From Euryarchaeota archaeon ADurb.BinA087 (lineage in GTDB: Archaea > Halobacteriota > Methanomicrobia > Methanomicrobiales > Methanospirillaceae): a stretch of 40,192 bases of DNA. The notes beneath the pieces are model-generated. The model was not told the origin of the DNA. It ran no database searches and saw nothing but the letters and a program-made list of their open reading frames with translations. Position 1 is the first letter of the stretch. The number at the start of each line of letters is the position of its first letter. Location of the stretch: the NCBI GenBank assembly GCA_002068435.1, contig MVZQ01000004.1, positions 1-40,192 on the forward strand, written 5' to 3'. Positions 25,103 through 33,827 of this stretch are shown in pieces. The position numbers and the translations under genes were made by a program.

Positions 25103-25272
25103 TTAAAAATATCAATGTTCCGTTCTGCTGAAAAGATGGTTACTGCATGTGCACTTTTACCGGGTACAATCATATCATTGGGCTTTGACACACAAAAGAC
25201 GTTCTCCAACGTCTCGCTGAATGGTACTATCGGGAATGGCCTCGATAATTTCTTATTGGTTGATCGAGACAT
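25103..25272 (-). pseudogene. 5' part of a small gene split by the composite element
   Basis: The minus-strand frame starts MSRSTNKKLSRPFPIVPF and runs through SAHAVTIFSAERNID into the end of the IS. Joined to 22431-22482 across the 8-bp duplication it continues in frame to a stop, giving 73 residues. I do not recognise the protein. AGGGG lies directly before the start codon. Confidence 0.65.
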
Positions 25273-25315
25273 ATCCCCTGTTCATCGATAGCAAACCCAG
25301 GGAGGAAAAGAAGAC

Positions 25316-25612
25316 ATGCTGACCGTTATTGCCACAATGCCTATCAAAGAAGGAAAGATGGATGAAGCGTTGCAAGAAGTGAAGGGGCTGCTCGTGAACG
25401 TGGCCAAAGAGCAGGGGACCGTCCTGTATTCGGTGAACGTTGATACGGCCAATCCCAATACGCTCGTTGTGGTCGAACAATACACTGACCAGGATGCCCT
25501 GGATTTCCATTCTTCCACCCCGTATTTCAGAGAATTTTTCGCCAAGGCCAGCGGATTCCTCGGGGGAGCTCCGGAAATTGTGACAATGAAAGAAATAGCC
25601 AGGGCAAAATAA
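25316..25612 (+). CDS. ABM-domain putative quinol monooxygenase
   Basis: A 98-aa antibiotic-biosynthesis-monooxygenase (ABM) fold protein. MLTVIATMPIKEGKMDEALQ opens the ferredoxin-like fold. The middle block EQGTVLYSVNVDTANPNTLV and the strand VVEQYTDQDALDFHSSTPYF with the His that often sits near the active site are typical of YgiN-like members. Such proteins act as dimers in the cytoplasm on quinols or similar compounds, often without a cofactor. GGGAGGAAAAG precedes the ATG. It is a single-gene unit just right of the composite element. Confidence 0.88.
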   Translation: MLTVIATMPIKEGKMDEALQEVKGLLVNVAKEQGTVLYSVNVDTANPNTLVVVEQYTDQDALDFHSSTPYFREFFAKASGFLGGAPEIVTMKEIARAK

Positions 25613-25639
25613 TCTGGTGCTGTACCTACTATAGACTAT

Positions 25640-25682
25640 CGGCCTCCTGTCGTTTGATTGCTGATGCACACCCCGGAGGCCG
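25640..25682. terminator. Hairpin downstream of ABM gene
   Basis: CGGCCTCC (25640-25647) and GGAGGCCG (25675-25682) form a perfect 8-bp stem with a long loop, 28 bases after the ABM stop. No T-run follows directly. It may aid termination or transcript stability; the long loop makes this uncertain. Confidence 0.3.
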
Positions 25683-25744
25683 GGACCACCCCGCTGCAAA
25701 AAAAGGTTCATGCCCAGGGATACTCTTCCCGGTTGCCGGAACCT

Positions 25745-25797
25745 TCACGCTATCCCGGACTGGATCGCGACCGCCAGGTTCTCAGGCTGGAAGCGCC
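25745..25797 (-). pseudogene. 3' remnant of a DUF6141 gene
   Basis: The minus strand reads FQPENLAVAIQSGIA and a stop, matching the end of the intact DUF6141 protein (LQPEKLATAIQSAIG) encoded at 26841. Base identity is high over about 60 bp. Nothing of the rest of the gene is present here. Confidence 0.65.
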
Positions 25798-25872
25798 GAA
25801 ACGCGCTCAAACGCGGCGAACGCAGCCTAAGTGCTGCCGGTAAGATGGATCACGCTGTTTCTACTCTCTGAT

Positions 25873-26600
25873 TTACCCAACCCATTCGAGGTACCCAATA
25901 AAATATAGCTTAGAGGTGAGTGTTGTGCCAGCAACCTGGTAGTATGCATACTTCCAGTCGCCATGGACCGGAGCGAACTGAAACACCGTGCTTCCTGTCC
26001 TATCGTTGCCTGCTACCACAATAGCGTGAATCTTTACCAACGCGCCATACGGCACGCCAATTGTTTCTAACGGAACAAACTCAATGGGGTCACCAGCCCA
26101 TATATCACCTGTATGATCAGACTCCTTCCACGTGACCCCTCCGTCTGTGCTATAAAAACACGCTACCCGAGTTATAAACCAGGCAGTGTTATCTAGAGCG
26201 AATCCTGCAATCGGCGTGTAGCTACTGCCTACTGCGGCAGCCATGCTGGCTGGAGCGGCGGCCGCCTCCCACACCCCCTCGATGTGTAGGTTCCCTGATG
26301 GTGTGGTCTTCCCTGTAGCGAACACGTAGGGATCGCCACTCACCGTTGTAGCTTGCAAGGAGTACTGCTGTGAGGGCATGAAGCCTTGCCCGTTAAAGAC
26401 GAACGTCTGTTCGTCCATGTCGATCTGGAGCTTCCCCTTGCCGTGGGTATCGGTCGCAGCGACGTCGTAGAAGTAGACCGACGACTCGCCAGCCTGACGC
26501 AGGTTCGGGTTCTCCTCTTGTTTTGCCGTGACAACCCCGCCCCGACGATTATGAGCATGATGAGGCAGAGCGCTGCCGCGACGAGTTGCATTCGTTTCAT
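25873..26600 (-). pseudogene. Secreted protein gene with a single frameshift in the signal peptide
   Basis: ATG at 26600 opens a signal peptide (MKRMQLVAAALCLIMLIIVG) whose frame then turns into low-quality sequence. One extra base in the C-rich run at 26535-26543 (plus strand) would continue it as AGVVTAKQEENPNLRQAGES, then SSVYFYDVAATDTHGKGKL and on to the end at 25873 without interruption. The restored protein has about 242 residues and includes a beta-rich part with FYSTDGGVTWKESD. The lesion is either a sequencing error in a homopolymer or a true inactivation. No family is recognised; the product would be exported. Confidence 0.65.
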
Positions 26601-26840
26601 GGTTCTCGAATCTCCTGTCTTGGTGTCCGCCAGAGGGAGCGCGGCTCTCGTCGTGCTAGATGGTTACACCGACACGATACTATAAGATCAAGATTGATAA
26701 AGGTTGGCGTGACGCACTGTTGTTGCATTAAAGAAGTGCTGAAAAGTACCATTTCGGCAATGTTCCGCCTCGTTCGTTCTGGTCACCGGCTGAGGAGGAA
26801 ACAGGGGGATCAACGATACCGTTCTCGTTTTCCGGAACCT

Positions 26841-27356
26841 TCACCCAATCGCGGACTGGATCGCGGTCGCCAGTTTCTCCGGTTGGAGCGACCCGAGCAG
26901 GAACGACCTCCCGCCTTCCAGCGTGACCTGCACCCCCCTGTTCCCTGAGACATTGTAAGCCCACCCCTTCCACCCTATCCGGATTCCCCAGCCCCCATAT
27001 TCCAGGATCGGCCGGTAGGTAACGGCCTCTGCTTCGACAATAATGGAAAGGGGGAACTCCCGCCACTGGAGATGGAGGGGGAACAGACGAAACCGGAGGT
27101 CGGTCCGGGTGACCTGGACCTCGAGTCTCATCACAAGGAACCAGACCGGGAAGACGATTCCGAATATCACCAGGAGAAAAAGTACCAGGATGTCGGGGGC
27201 AGGGTTTGTCCCGAACGGCTCCCCTATCACGATCTGCAGGAGAAAGGAATACCAGGCGAGTATGGCGATGAACCCGACGAGCAAGAGGATCCAGATCTGC
27301 CGGAACCGCTGCTCTTCACGATACACCACGCCGTCTCCAGGGGATTCCCGGGTCAT
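26841..27356 (-). CDS. DUF6141 family membrane protein
   Basis: A 171-aa protein. Two membrane helices (about 20-40 and 55-77, the latter preceded by GEPFGTNPAPDILV) form an N-terminal hairpin. A PH-like beta domain follows (LEVQVTRTDLRFRLFPLHLQ, EAEAVTYRPILEYGGWGIR, AYNVSGNRGVQVTLEGG). This matches DUF6141 proteins of methanogens; function unknown. The ATG at 27356 is chosen because it is shared with the truncated copy at 36060-36416; the frame is open further upstream but not conserved. Another fragment lies at 25745. Confidence 0.75.
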   Translation of the reverse strand: MTRESPGDGVVYREEQRFRQIWILLLVGFIAILAWYSFLLQIVIGEPFGTNPAPDILVLFLLVIFGIVFPVWFLVMRLEVQVTRTDLRFRLFPLHLQWREFPLSIIVEAEAVTYRPILEYGGWGIRIGWKGWAYNVSGNRGVQVTLEGGRSFLLGSLQPEKLATAIQSAIG

Positions 27357-27453
27357 GCTACAAGAGTCCGTGCTCTCCGGCCAAAGGATTTTTGGTCCAA
27401 GCTGTTTCACGAATGAAAAAGAGACGGAAGGGGAATATTAAAATTTATTATTC

Positions 27454-27855
27454 CTATTTCCACTTACCGATTTCCTTCAACTGGAGCTCTCTCATCTTTC
27501 CTTTCCCATCGAACACCCATCCCCATGCTTCACCATCAGCTTCCAGGCTATGCAGGATTATTCGACCCCCCTCCTCCGAATATTGTTTTACCCATTCCGC
27601 TATCGATTCGGCCTCATACCATTTACCGTACATTGCAGGGACGGTCCCATCATCAAAGGGAACATATGGATCGTGGCCGTCCGCACTCGCTTTAAAACTG
27701 AGGAAGCCATCGCAGTCGATAACTGCATGGTCCAAGAAATACCCTAATTCAGAGGACTCATCAGCAGAATGAGTATTGAGTTCCTGATCCACCACTGGAA
27801 CCGATTTCTGTTTTATTTTTACGCCGATTAAATGCAGAGTGGACCAATACCCCAT
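27454..27855 (-). CDS. Hypothetical protein, 133 aa
   Basis: A soluble protein that starts MGYWSTLHLIGVKIKQ and ends KEIGKWK. It contains ADESSELGYFLDHAVIDCDGFLSFKAS-type blocks with conserved-looking acidic and aromatic residues, and WVFDGKGKMREL near the end. It has no signal or membrane segment. I recall similar uncharacterised proteins in archaea and bacteria but no assigned function. A short match to its last eight codons is present at 34880-34906, hinting at a lost second copy. Confidence 0.7.
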   Translation of the reverse strand: MGYWSTLHLIGVKIKQKSVPVVDQELNTHSADESSELGYFLDHAVIDCDGFLSFKASADGHDPYVPFDDGTVPAMYGKWYEAESIAEWVKQYSEEGGRIILHSLEADGEAWGWVFDGKGKMRELQLKEIGKWK

Positions 27856-27897
27856 AATGAATCACCGTTTTTAATCGTAATTCATAATCGGTTTCAT

Positions 27898-28548
27898 TCA
27901 ATCCCCAAACATATGCTGACACCGATATCTCTGACAAATCGGATTATTGTAACTGATTTCTTCGGCTTTTCCACAAATGTGGCAATATTTCTCCTGACCG
28001 TCTTTATCGCCTTTCCAGAATGAATAACACGTTTCACATAATGGATTTTCAATATTCAGCGGAATTTTCGTTCTACAATGGATACAATATCCGGCAGCCT
28101 TTCTTACTTTTTTCAACGGTTGTTCCTGACTTATTCGAATAATCCTTTGTGATTCAGCAACTATTTCAGTATACAAACCAGGATCCCTGGCCTTTTCAAC
28201 CTTTATTCCCATTTCCTGATTGTTCACCTGGGAATATTCATACAAATTCATCGAGGTAATAATGGCGGCAGACTCATTCAGATAACACTTCGCATGCAAA
28301 TTTTCACAAAAATACACCTTCACATGAGATAATTCCCGAAGGAAGGTAAAATCGTCCTGATTGATATGTTTATTTTTCCCATACACAAATCGGATATCGA
28401 CATTTTTTGCATCTCGTTCCTTGATTAAATATTCTAAATTTTTGGAAATTTGTAGAAAAGGGCTAATGAAAATGAGTGTTTCACCCGCTCTCTTTATCAA
28501 TTGGGTTAATTCATGAGATACCCCGGTAGTATCGAGAAATTGTGCCAT
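27898..28548 (-). CDS. PLD-like protein with C-terminal zinc ribbons, copy 1
   Basis: A 216-aa protein. Residues 1-140 form a phospholipase-D-like domain with one motif: CENLHAKCYLNE (His85, Lys87), followed by IITSMNLYEYS (Ser99, Asn101). The usual Asp five residues after the Lys is Glu here. One motif per chain implies a dimeric active site, as in Nuc-type nucleases. The C-terminus has zinc-ribbon knuckles GYCIHC, CETC and YCHICGK. It may bind and cut nucleic acid. A paralog with the same layout lies at 36679-37413. It is AT-rich. Confidence 0.8.
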   Translation of the reverse strand: MAQFLDTTGVSHELTQLIKRAGETLIFISPFLQISKNLEYLIKERDAKNVDIRFVYGKNKHINQDDFTFLRELSHVKVYFCENLHAKCYLNESAAIITSMNLYEYSQVNNQEMGIKVEKARDPGLYTEIVAESQRIIRISQEQPLKKVRKAAGYCIHCRTKIPLNIENPLCETCYSFWKGDKDGQEKYCHICGKAEEISYNNPICQRYRCQHMFGD

Positions 28549-28784
28549 TGGTTCTTCTCACAAACCTCATGATGAGAAATGATAAAATTTATTGTGAATT
28601 TCTGAAGTCCAGCATCTCCCAATTGTATCAGATCTGGAGCTACCGAATACAATCTCACAATTAAAACAATGGAATCATCCCCGACTCACCCCCTCAATTT
28701 CCAAGACTGGCGTGCCATTTCTGAACCAGACCAATATCATCTAGGAAAGTAGTGACGCTGGCTGTATTGTAAAAATAATGAACA

Positions 28785-29597
28785 TTATTTCCTGAACATA
28801 CGTCTTATCGATTCAATCCTCTGTTCATTTCCTGGGCCAAAAATCAACAATATTATGGAGCAAAATAAGCTTGCCACCGCGATAAACCATACATTATCCT
28901 GGATAATGCTACTAGTACCGTTTTCAGTCTTTTTTATTAATATCGAAATGTTATCATCTCGGGTTACTGAATTTCGTTCAATTGAATTGTTACCAATATT
29001 TCCAATAGTACCTATGAGCGAAAAATTTTCATTATCGTATGAATTCTGATTCCTATTTTCAATGGTACTATCATTTTGGGTTATTGAATTTATTTCAATT
29101 TGCGTGATATTGGCACTATTGGAAGTATGGTTGTTGAGAGAGAAGATATTGCGGGAGTATTCGATATTATAAGACAGATGTATTGTATCTTTTTTAGAGA
29201 GTGAGTCAATGCGGGGTCTTATTTCAAACCAATCACATTGCACACTCTCATTATAGTTACCGAAATTTTCAATGGTGAACGTAATTTTTAATGGATCATA
29301 ACGAAAAATCGAGGGTAAATCGGTACTCACTTTATAATCGATCGTTTCGGGAATATCCAAGGTAATGGTTGCTCTCTCGATATTGTAGGTCGGAGGATTA
29401 TAGATGCAGATATCGATTCTTTCCCATTCATAATCCGGGGAGTCCATGTTAAAAGAGAGATTTTGAGGATTTACATTAATGCCAGGTGAGCCAAATTGCG
29501 GGATTGGCAGTGCAAACAAATCTGCATGGGCATAACCGACTCCGGTTGATAAAGCCAATAAGGCTAAGAAAATCATTATCAAAATTCCACGTTTCAT
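28785..29597 (-). CDS. Exported membrane-anchored protein, Asn-rich
   Basis: A 270-aa protein with a signal peptide (MKRGILIMIFLALLALSTGVG), an extracellular beta-type domain (ITLDIPETIDYKVST, ITFTIENFGNYNESV), and a long Asn/Ser-rich stretch (about 155-225) with many N-x-S/T sites for glycosylation. A single C-terminal membrane helix (WFIAVASLFCSIILLIFG) and a basic tail end the chain. It looks like a surface protein of type I topology. No family is recognised. Low GC content sets it apart from the operon that follows. Confidence 0.75.
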   Translation of the reverse strand: MKRGILIMIFLALLALSTGVGYAHADLFALPIPQFGSPGINVNPQNLSFNMDSPDYEWERIDICIYNPPTYNIERATITLDIPETIDYKVSTDLPSIFRYDPLKITFTIENFGNYNESVQCDWFEIRPRIDSLSKKDTIHLSYNIEYSRNIFSLNNHTSNSANITQIEINSITQNDSTIENRNQNSYDNENFSLIGTIGNIGNNSIERNSVTRDDNISILIKKTENGTSSIIQDNVWFIAVASLFCSIILLIFGPGNEQRIESIRRMFRK

Positions 29598-29844
29598 TTC
29601 AGTTATAATTGAATCCCCCCCTTCTGATACCCGATATTGATCCTGCCTTTATGCAGGAAGATAGTATGCAGCTACAATAACTTTTGCAAGGCAGATCTGT
29701 TCGTGCACTACACGGATTGTTCAAACCTAGTCTGGTAAAAACACGAATTCCAATATTATCAATACAAAGTATTAAGTATTCATATCTTTATGTATCTATT
29801 TGTATCATTATATTCCTTGATTTATTCAAATATACCTCTCAACC

Positions 29845-30150
29845 ATGACTGCAGAGAAGAACGAACCGGAAGAAGAGAACAGGGTGGTACCCCCGGGAGA
29901 GCAGTACCTCATTGCTCTCGGGCGTCGGAGGTCATCGCCATCACGGCGGATATTTGCCGACCAGCATTTCTACGCCATCCCCGAAGTGGCAGAGCGGCTG
30001 AAAATCAAGGAGGAGCTGGTCCGGGAGCTGATACGGCGGGGGGAGATCCATGCCTACCGGATCGGCAAGGCGTACCGGATCACCGATGACGATATCGATG
30101 AGTTTCTCCGGGCATGCAGTACCAGGAACGAAAGAGCAGAGGAGAAATAA
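29845..30150 (+). CDS. Excisionase-type helix-turn-helix protein
   Basis: A 101-aa protein whose C-terminal 60 residues form a MerR/Xis-like (HTH_17) DNA-binding domain: FYAIPEVAERLKIKEELVREL, IRRGEIHAYRIGKAYRITDDD and IDEFLRAC. The N-terminal 40 residues are charged and probably unstructured. It is the first gene of a GC-rich cluster; the VIT/VWA gene starts four bases after its stop, so the two are co-transcribed and it may regulate the cluster. No integrase is near, so an excisionase role is unlikely. Confidence 0.8.
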   Translation: MTAEKNEPEEENRVVPPGEQYLIALGRRRSSPSRRIFADQHFYAIPEVAERLKIKEELVRELIRRGEIHAYRIGKAYRITDDDIDEFLRACSTRNERAEEK

Positions 30151-30153
30151 TCC

Positions 30154-32556
30154 ATGGCGATCAATGCAATCTTTTATGAGAACTGTGTCCCGAAGGGGAC
30201 AGGGATCCTTGAAATCACCGGAGCTGATGGGCCGTCAGGCCTGTTCATTCCCCTCCGGGCAACCACAATCAACGGGACGTTTCATGGTCCTCTCGGTTCT
30301 CTGACTCTGACCCAGACCTTCCGCTTCGCACGACAGGCTCTCGATCATCCAATCGAGGCGATCTACCGGTTCCCGCTGCCCGGCGATGCAGCAGTCACAG
30401 AGGTCGTTGCGGTATTCGGTGATGAGACGATCCGGACCCGGCTCACCGAGAGGGGGAAGGCGGAGCGAGAATATGATGAGGCATTTAAAAAGGGGAAGAA
30501 GGCGGTCCTCGTCACCCGGGAATCACCTGATGTCTTCACCCTTCACCTCACGGGCATTCCTCCCGAAACCGATGTGGTGGTCCGGACGACCTTCACCGTC
30601 CTTGCCCGGGCGGTCCCGGGAGGATGGGAAGTCCGGCTCCCGGTGACCATCGCTCCCCGGTATGTCCGCCGCGATGAGTCCCATACGGGTGTCCAGGCAA
30701 ATCCGCTCCTGTCGGTCACCGATCCCCTGTACCGAATATCGCTGGACCTGATGGTGCAGCCGGCTGCTGAGATGACGATGGTGCCCCAGGGAGCCATTGT
30801 GACCCGGACCAGGGAGGAGACCTGGATCCGGATCGACAGTAGCCGTCCGAACCATGACCTGCTCTTCCGGTGGACCCATACCACCGGGGAGAAGTGGCTG
30901 ACCACGTGGGCTGCTAATGATCCGGAGGGTTCTTTCACCTACCTGCTCAGTCTAATCACTCCTCCGGGGGGAAAGCCCAGCGACCGAATACCCAGGGAAG
31001 TGATCCTTGTTGCCGACCAGTCCGGATCGATGCAGGGAGGGAAGTGGAACGCAGCTGCCCAGAGTATCATGGCGTTCCTGGACGGACTTTTACCGGATGA
31101 GGTCTTCAACCTCTGCCTGTTCTCGAACCAGGCGCTCTGGTTCAGTGCAAAGGGTCCGGTCCCGGCAACGAAGGATCGGATCGAAGCGGCGAAGCGGTTC
31201 CTGCAGACGACTTCGCTCTTTGGCGGTACGGAGCTCGGGGTCGCCCTGGAACAGGCGCTCCGGCAGCCGCGATTGCCCGGGACCTATGCACGGCACCTGC
31301 TCGTAATCACCGATGGCCAGGTGACCGATGAAGCCCGGCTGTTCCGCCTGGTCGAAACCGAGGCAGCCCATCCCTCATCCCGGCGGGTGAGCGTGATCTC
31401 GATCGATACGGCACCAAACTCTCACCTGGCACTCGAGCTGGCACGGGTGGGGGGCGGGGTAGCAAAGTTCCTGACAAGCGAGGAAGAGGTGGAACCAGTC
31501 CTCCGGGAGCTGCTGCTCTCATGGCAGCCCCCGATCGTTTCCAATGCGTCCCTTGCAGCCGACCAGCCAGGGCTCGAAGTGAATGACTCGAGGGTTCTCG
31601 CAAGCGGAGCGATCGATATCGGTGACCTCCGCCCGGAGATGCCGTTGTTCCTCTGTTCCCGCATACCGTGCTCTCCCTCGCCACCGGCGCTGACCCTTGC
31701 CAAACGTGAGGGAGAGATAATCGAAATCGCCACCGCACATTCGGGGGAATGCGACCTCGGAACCTCCGCAAAAGTGCTCTTTGGGGCAGGTCGCCTCCGG
31801 ATCCTGGAGTATCTTCTGAATGCCAGGTACCCGGATGAGGAGCTGGTCCAGCGTCTCGAAAGGGCTGGGTATCCGGTCCCCACCCTGGACACGACAGTGT
31901 ATCCAGAGAACAGGAGCCAGGCGCTCTATGAGTACCTCGACCAGCTCATCATCGGGGAATCACTCCGGTACGGGATCCCCTCATCCCGCACGGCATTTGT
32001 CGGGGTCTCCCAGAAGGAAGGAACGGTTCCCCCGGTCACCGTGGCGGTTCCGAACGCTCTCCCTGAAGGATGGATATACCAGAAGGGTTCCGCACCGGTG
32101 CTCATGGAATGCATCGACATGATCATGCAGCCGGATGTGAAGATGTCGATGAGAAGGAGTGCCGACATGAGGATGTCGGTGAGAAAGAGTATCAGTCCAT
32201 CGGTTCCCCTGGTCTCGCTACCGATGAACCTGGTCATCCCGGCCCTCGAGGTGAAGGATGGCACGGCGGTCCTCGTGGAGTCATCAGGGGTTGCGAAGGG
32301 ATCCTACACGCTCTTCCTGACCTTTACACAACGGATGAAACCGGCAGGGGTTTCACTCCGGGTCGAGATCGATGGGAAGTCAGTCATGACCTGGAGCGAT
32401 GCAAAACTCCGGGCTGGTGATTCCCGGATCATGATCCCGGTTCACGTTTCCAGCCCGGGAAGACTCCAGGTGTTTGTCGTTGACCCCTCTGGTGCCTGGA
32501 ACGGGCTCCACATCTCGGTCTCCCTGCGAAAGGAAGAAGGGGTCATGTGGGTATGA
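30154..32556 (+). CDS. VIT and von Willebrand factor A domain protein
   Basis: An 800-aa cytoplasmic protein without signal peptide. The N-terminal VIT domain (about 35-160) shows HPIEAIYRFPLPGDAAVTEV, AEREYDEAFKKGKKAVLV and GIPPETDVVVR. The VWA domain (about 280-450) has an intact metal site: DQSGSM near 288-293, the Thr in FGGTELG near 356, and TDGQ near 386. The C-terminal 300 residues include a Met/Arg-rich linker (MSMRRSADMRMSVRKS) and a beta-rich end. Such proteins mediate protein contacts. The stop codon overlaps the ribosome site of the next gene (HD hydrolase), so their translation is coupled. Confidence 0.9.
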   Translation: MAINAIFYENCVPKGTGILEITGADGPSGLFIPLRATTINGTFHGPLGSLTLTQTFRFARQALDHPIEAIYRFPLPGDAAVTEVVAVFGDETIRTRLTERGKAEREYDEAFKKGKKAVLVTRESPDVFTLHLTGIPPETDVVVRTTFTVLARAVPGGWEVRLPVTIAPRYVRRDESHTGVQANPLLSVTDPLYRISLDLMVQPAAEMTMVPQGAIVTRTREETWIRIDSSRPNHDLLFRWTHTTGEKWLTTWAANDPEGSFTYLLSLITPPGGKPSDRIPREVILVADQSGSMQGGKWNAAAQSIMAFLDGLLPDEVFNLCLFSNQALWFSAKGPVPATKDRIEAAKRFLQTTSLFGGTELGVALEQALRQPRLPGTYARHLLVITDGQVTDEARLFRLVETEAAHPSSRRVSVISIDTAPNSHLALELARVGGGVAKFLTSEEEVEPVLRELLLSWQPPIVSNASLAADQPGLEVNDSRVLASGAIDIGDLRPEMPLFLCSRIPCSPSPPALTLAKREGEIIEIATAHSGECDLGTSAKVLFGAGRLRILEYLLNARYPDEELVQRLERAGYPVPTLDTTVYPENRSQALYEYLDQLIIGESLRYGIPSSRTAFVGVSQKEGTVPPVTVAVPNALPEGWIYQKGSAPVLMECIDMIMQPDVKMSMRRSADMRMSVRKSISPSVPLVSLPMNLVIPALEVKDGTAVLVESSGVAKGSYTLFLTFTQRMKPAGVSLRVEIDGKSVMTWSDAKLRAGDSRIMIPVHVSSPGRLQVFVVDPSGAWNGLHISVSLRKEEGVMWV

Positions 32557-32570
32557 AGGAGATCCCGGCG

Positions 32571-33140
32571 ATGAAAGCACACGCCATTGCAGTCGCCGCA
32601 CGGGCAGCAACCGAAGCCCATTGGGGACAAACGAGGAAGGATACCACTACCCCCTCTATTGTCCATCCCGAGCGGGTGGCAGCATGTGTCGGGCGATGCG
32701 GTGGGGACCATGTTGGGATGATCGCGGCCTGGCTCCATGACGTGATCGAGGATTGTGCCGACGGCGACCTGGTTGTCGTGAGGACCCTGCAGAAGACGGA
32801 TCTTCCCGAGGAGGACCGGGTCGCGGTATACGCCATCGTCACTGCCATGACCAAGAACCCGGCAATCCCCGACAAGGGCGAGCGGCTGATGGATTCTGCC
32901 CGGCGGATCACCCAGGCACCTCCCCAGGCCATCCTGGTCAAATTGTGTGACCGGACTGATAACGTGAATGATTCCCGGAATGAGACGACAGAATTTGTAA
33001 CCGAATATCTTCGGCTGACGGATCGGTTGATCGGTGCTTTGTCTGAGGGTGCCATCAGTCATGGGTATAGCGATGCCCACGAACGGTTGAAATCAGCCCA
33101 AGCCGAGGCAGGCAGGGCTATTGAGGGAAGAGGACCATGA
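32571..33140 (+). CDS. Mesh1-like HD hydrolase, second copy
   Basis: A 189-aa HD-domain protein, paralogous to the one at 6045. TRKDTTTPSIVHPERVA has the first metal ligand His32; WLHDVIED has His56-Asp57 with Glu60-Asp61; LVKLCDRTDN has Asp127. The domain is of the SpoT hydrolase/small alarmone hydrolase type without a synthetase. AAGGAGAT seven bases before the ATG at 32571 decides the start, which also aligns with the paralog. That ribosome site begins in the stop codon of the VIT/VWA gene. A job in nucleotide-signal breakdown is inferred only. Confidence 0.82.
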   Translation: MKAHAIAVAARAATEAHWGQTRKDTTTPSIVHPERVAACVGRCGGDHVGMIAAWLHDVIEDCADGDLVVVRTLQKTDLPEEDRVAVYAIVTAMTKNPAIPDKGERLMDSARRITQAPPQAILVKLCDRTDNVNDSRNETTEFVTEYLRLTDRLIGALSEGAISHGYSDAHERLKSAQAEAGRAIEGRGP

Positions 33141-33207
33141 AACCCTGTGGTAGCGAAACCATAGTGCATGGTGAGTCGAAGGAACCCCGGAGGATTCGTG
33201 AGCGTGC

Positions 33208-33642
33208 ATGAAAGACCACACGATTTCATTCTCAGAGTACGAGGACCATTTGAAGTCGCTCGTCGACGAGGGGAAGTACACGGAAGCGCTGGAGTATTGC
33301 TATGCACATCTTTCGAAGGTGTCTCATCCTGTCGGGGACGTGTGTTCGACCTACTCCTATCGCATCTTCGGGGTATGCCGATATATGCATACCAAAGGGA
33401 TATGGGAAAAAGATGGGTATCACTTTTCACCATGGGTTGAGATTGGGAACCGCCACTTTGAAGGGGGTAACTATAAAGGGGCCATCTCTGCCTATGAGAA
33501 GGCAACCCTCGAGAATCGCGAGGATGCTTTTGCATGGTATGCGATGGGATGTGCCTACCGGGCACTGGGAAACCCCTATGAGTCCGTTGAAGCATGGGAC
33601 GAGGCCGTATCGATTGTGAGGGGGAAGAGAGGAGAGGAATAA
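33208..33642 (+). CDS. TPR repeat protein, 144 aa
   Basis: A soluble helical protein with three to four TPR-like units: EYEDHLKSLVDEGKYTEALE (about 10-29), WVEIGNRHFEGGNYKGAISA (76-95) and AFAWYAMGCAYRALGNPYES (107-126). TPR proteins serve as binding scaffolds. The gene lies 67 bases after the HD hydrolase in the same direction and in the same GC-rich block, so it may be the last gene of that cluster. The ATG at 33208 is the first in frame after a stop; GGAGG lies rather far upstream. Confidence 0.75.
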   Translation: MKDHTISFSEYEDHLKSLVDEGKYTEALEYCYAHLSKVSHPVGDVCSTYSYRIFGVCRYMHTKGIWEKDGYHFSPWVEIGNRHFEGGNYKGAISAYEKATLENREDAFAWYAMGCAYRALGNPYESVEAWDEAVSIVRGKRGEE

Positions 33643-33827
33643 GAGAGAGCACTTCCTCCCACAAATTGCATGAGGAAAACCGATAATTCAAATTCTTTAC
33701 TGGGATTGGAATTCTTTTTCTGAACACTTCGAGCTATTTGAGTATTGCCGTCAGCAGATTCTATTAAAGGTTTTGCGGGGGATGTGCCCTTTTAGATCTC
33801 ACCTGTCTTAAAATCTCCAAGCCCCGG

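Larger units (their letters stand above)
22483..25110. mobile_element. Composite (cointegrate-like) element with two direct IS copies
   Basis: Two IS derivatives in the same orientation (22491-22848 and 24599-25102) bracket 1.75 kb of DNA. The outer flanks are both TTAAAAAT (22483-22490 and 25103-25110) and the inner flanks are both ATATTTTC (22849-22856 and 24591-24598). A replicative insertion of a circular IS-carrying molecule gives this pattern: the new target duplication lies outside, and the old target duplication of the donor lies inside. The cargo is a TPR membrane protein gene and a RelE-type toxin relic. Confidence 0.75.
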
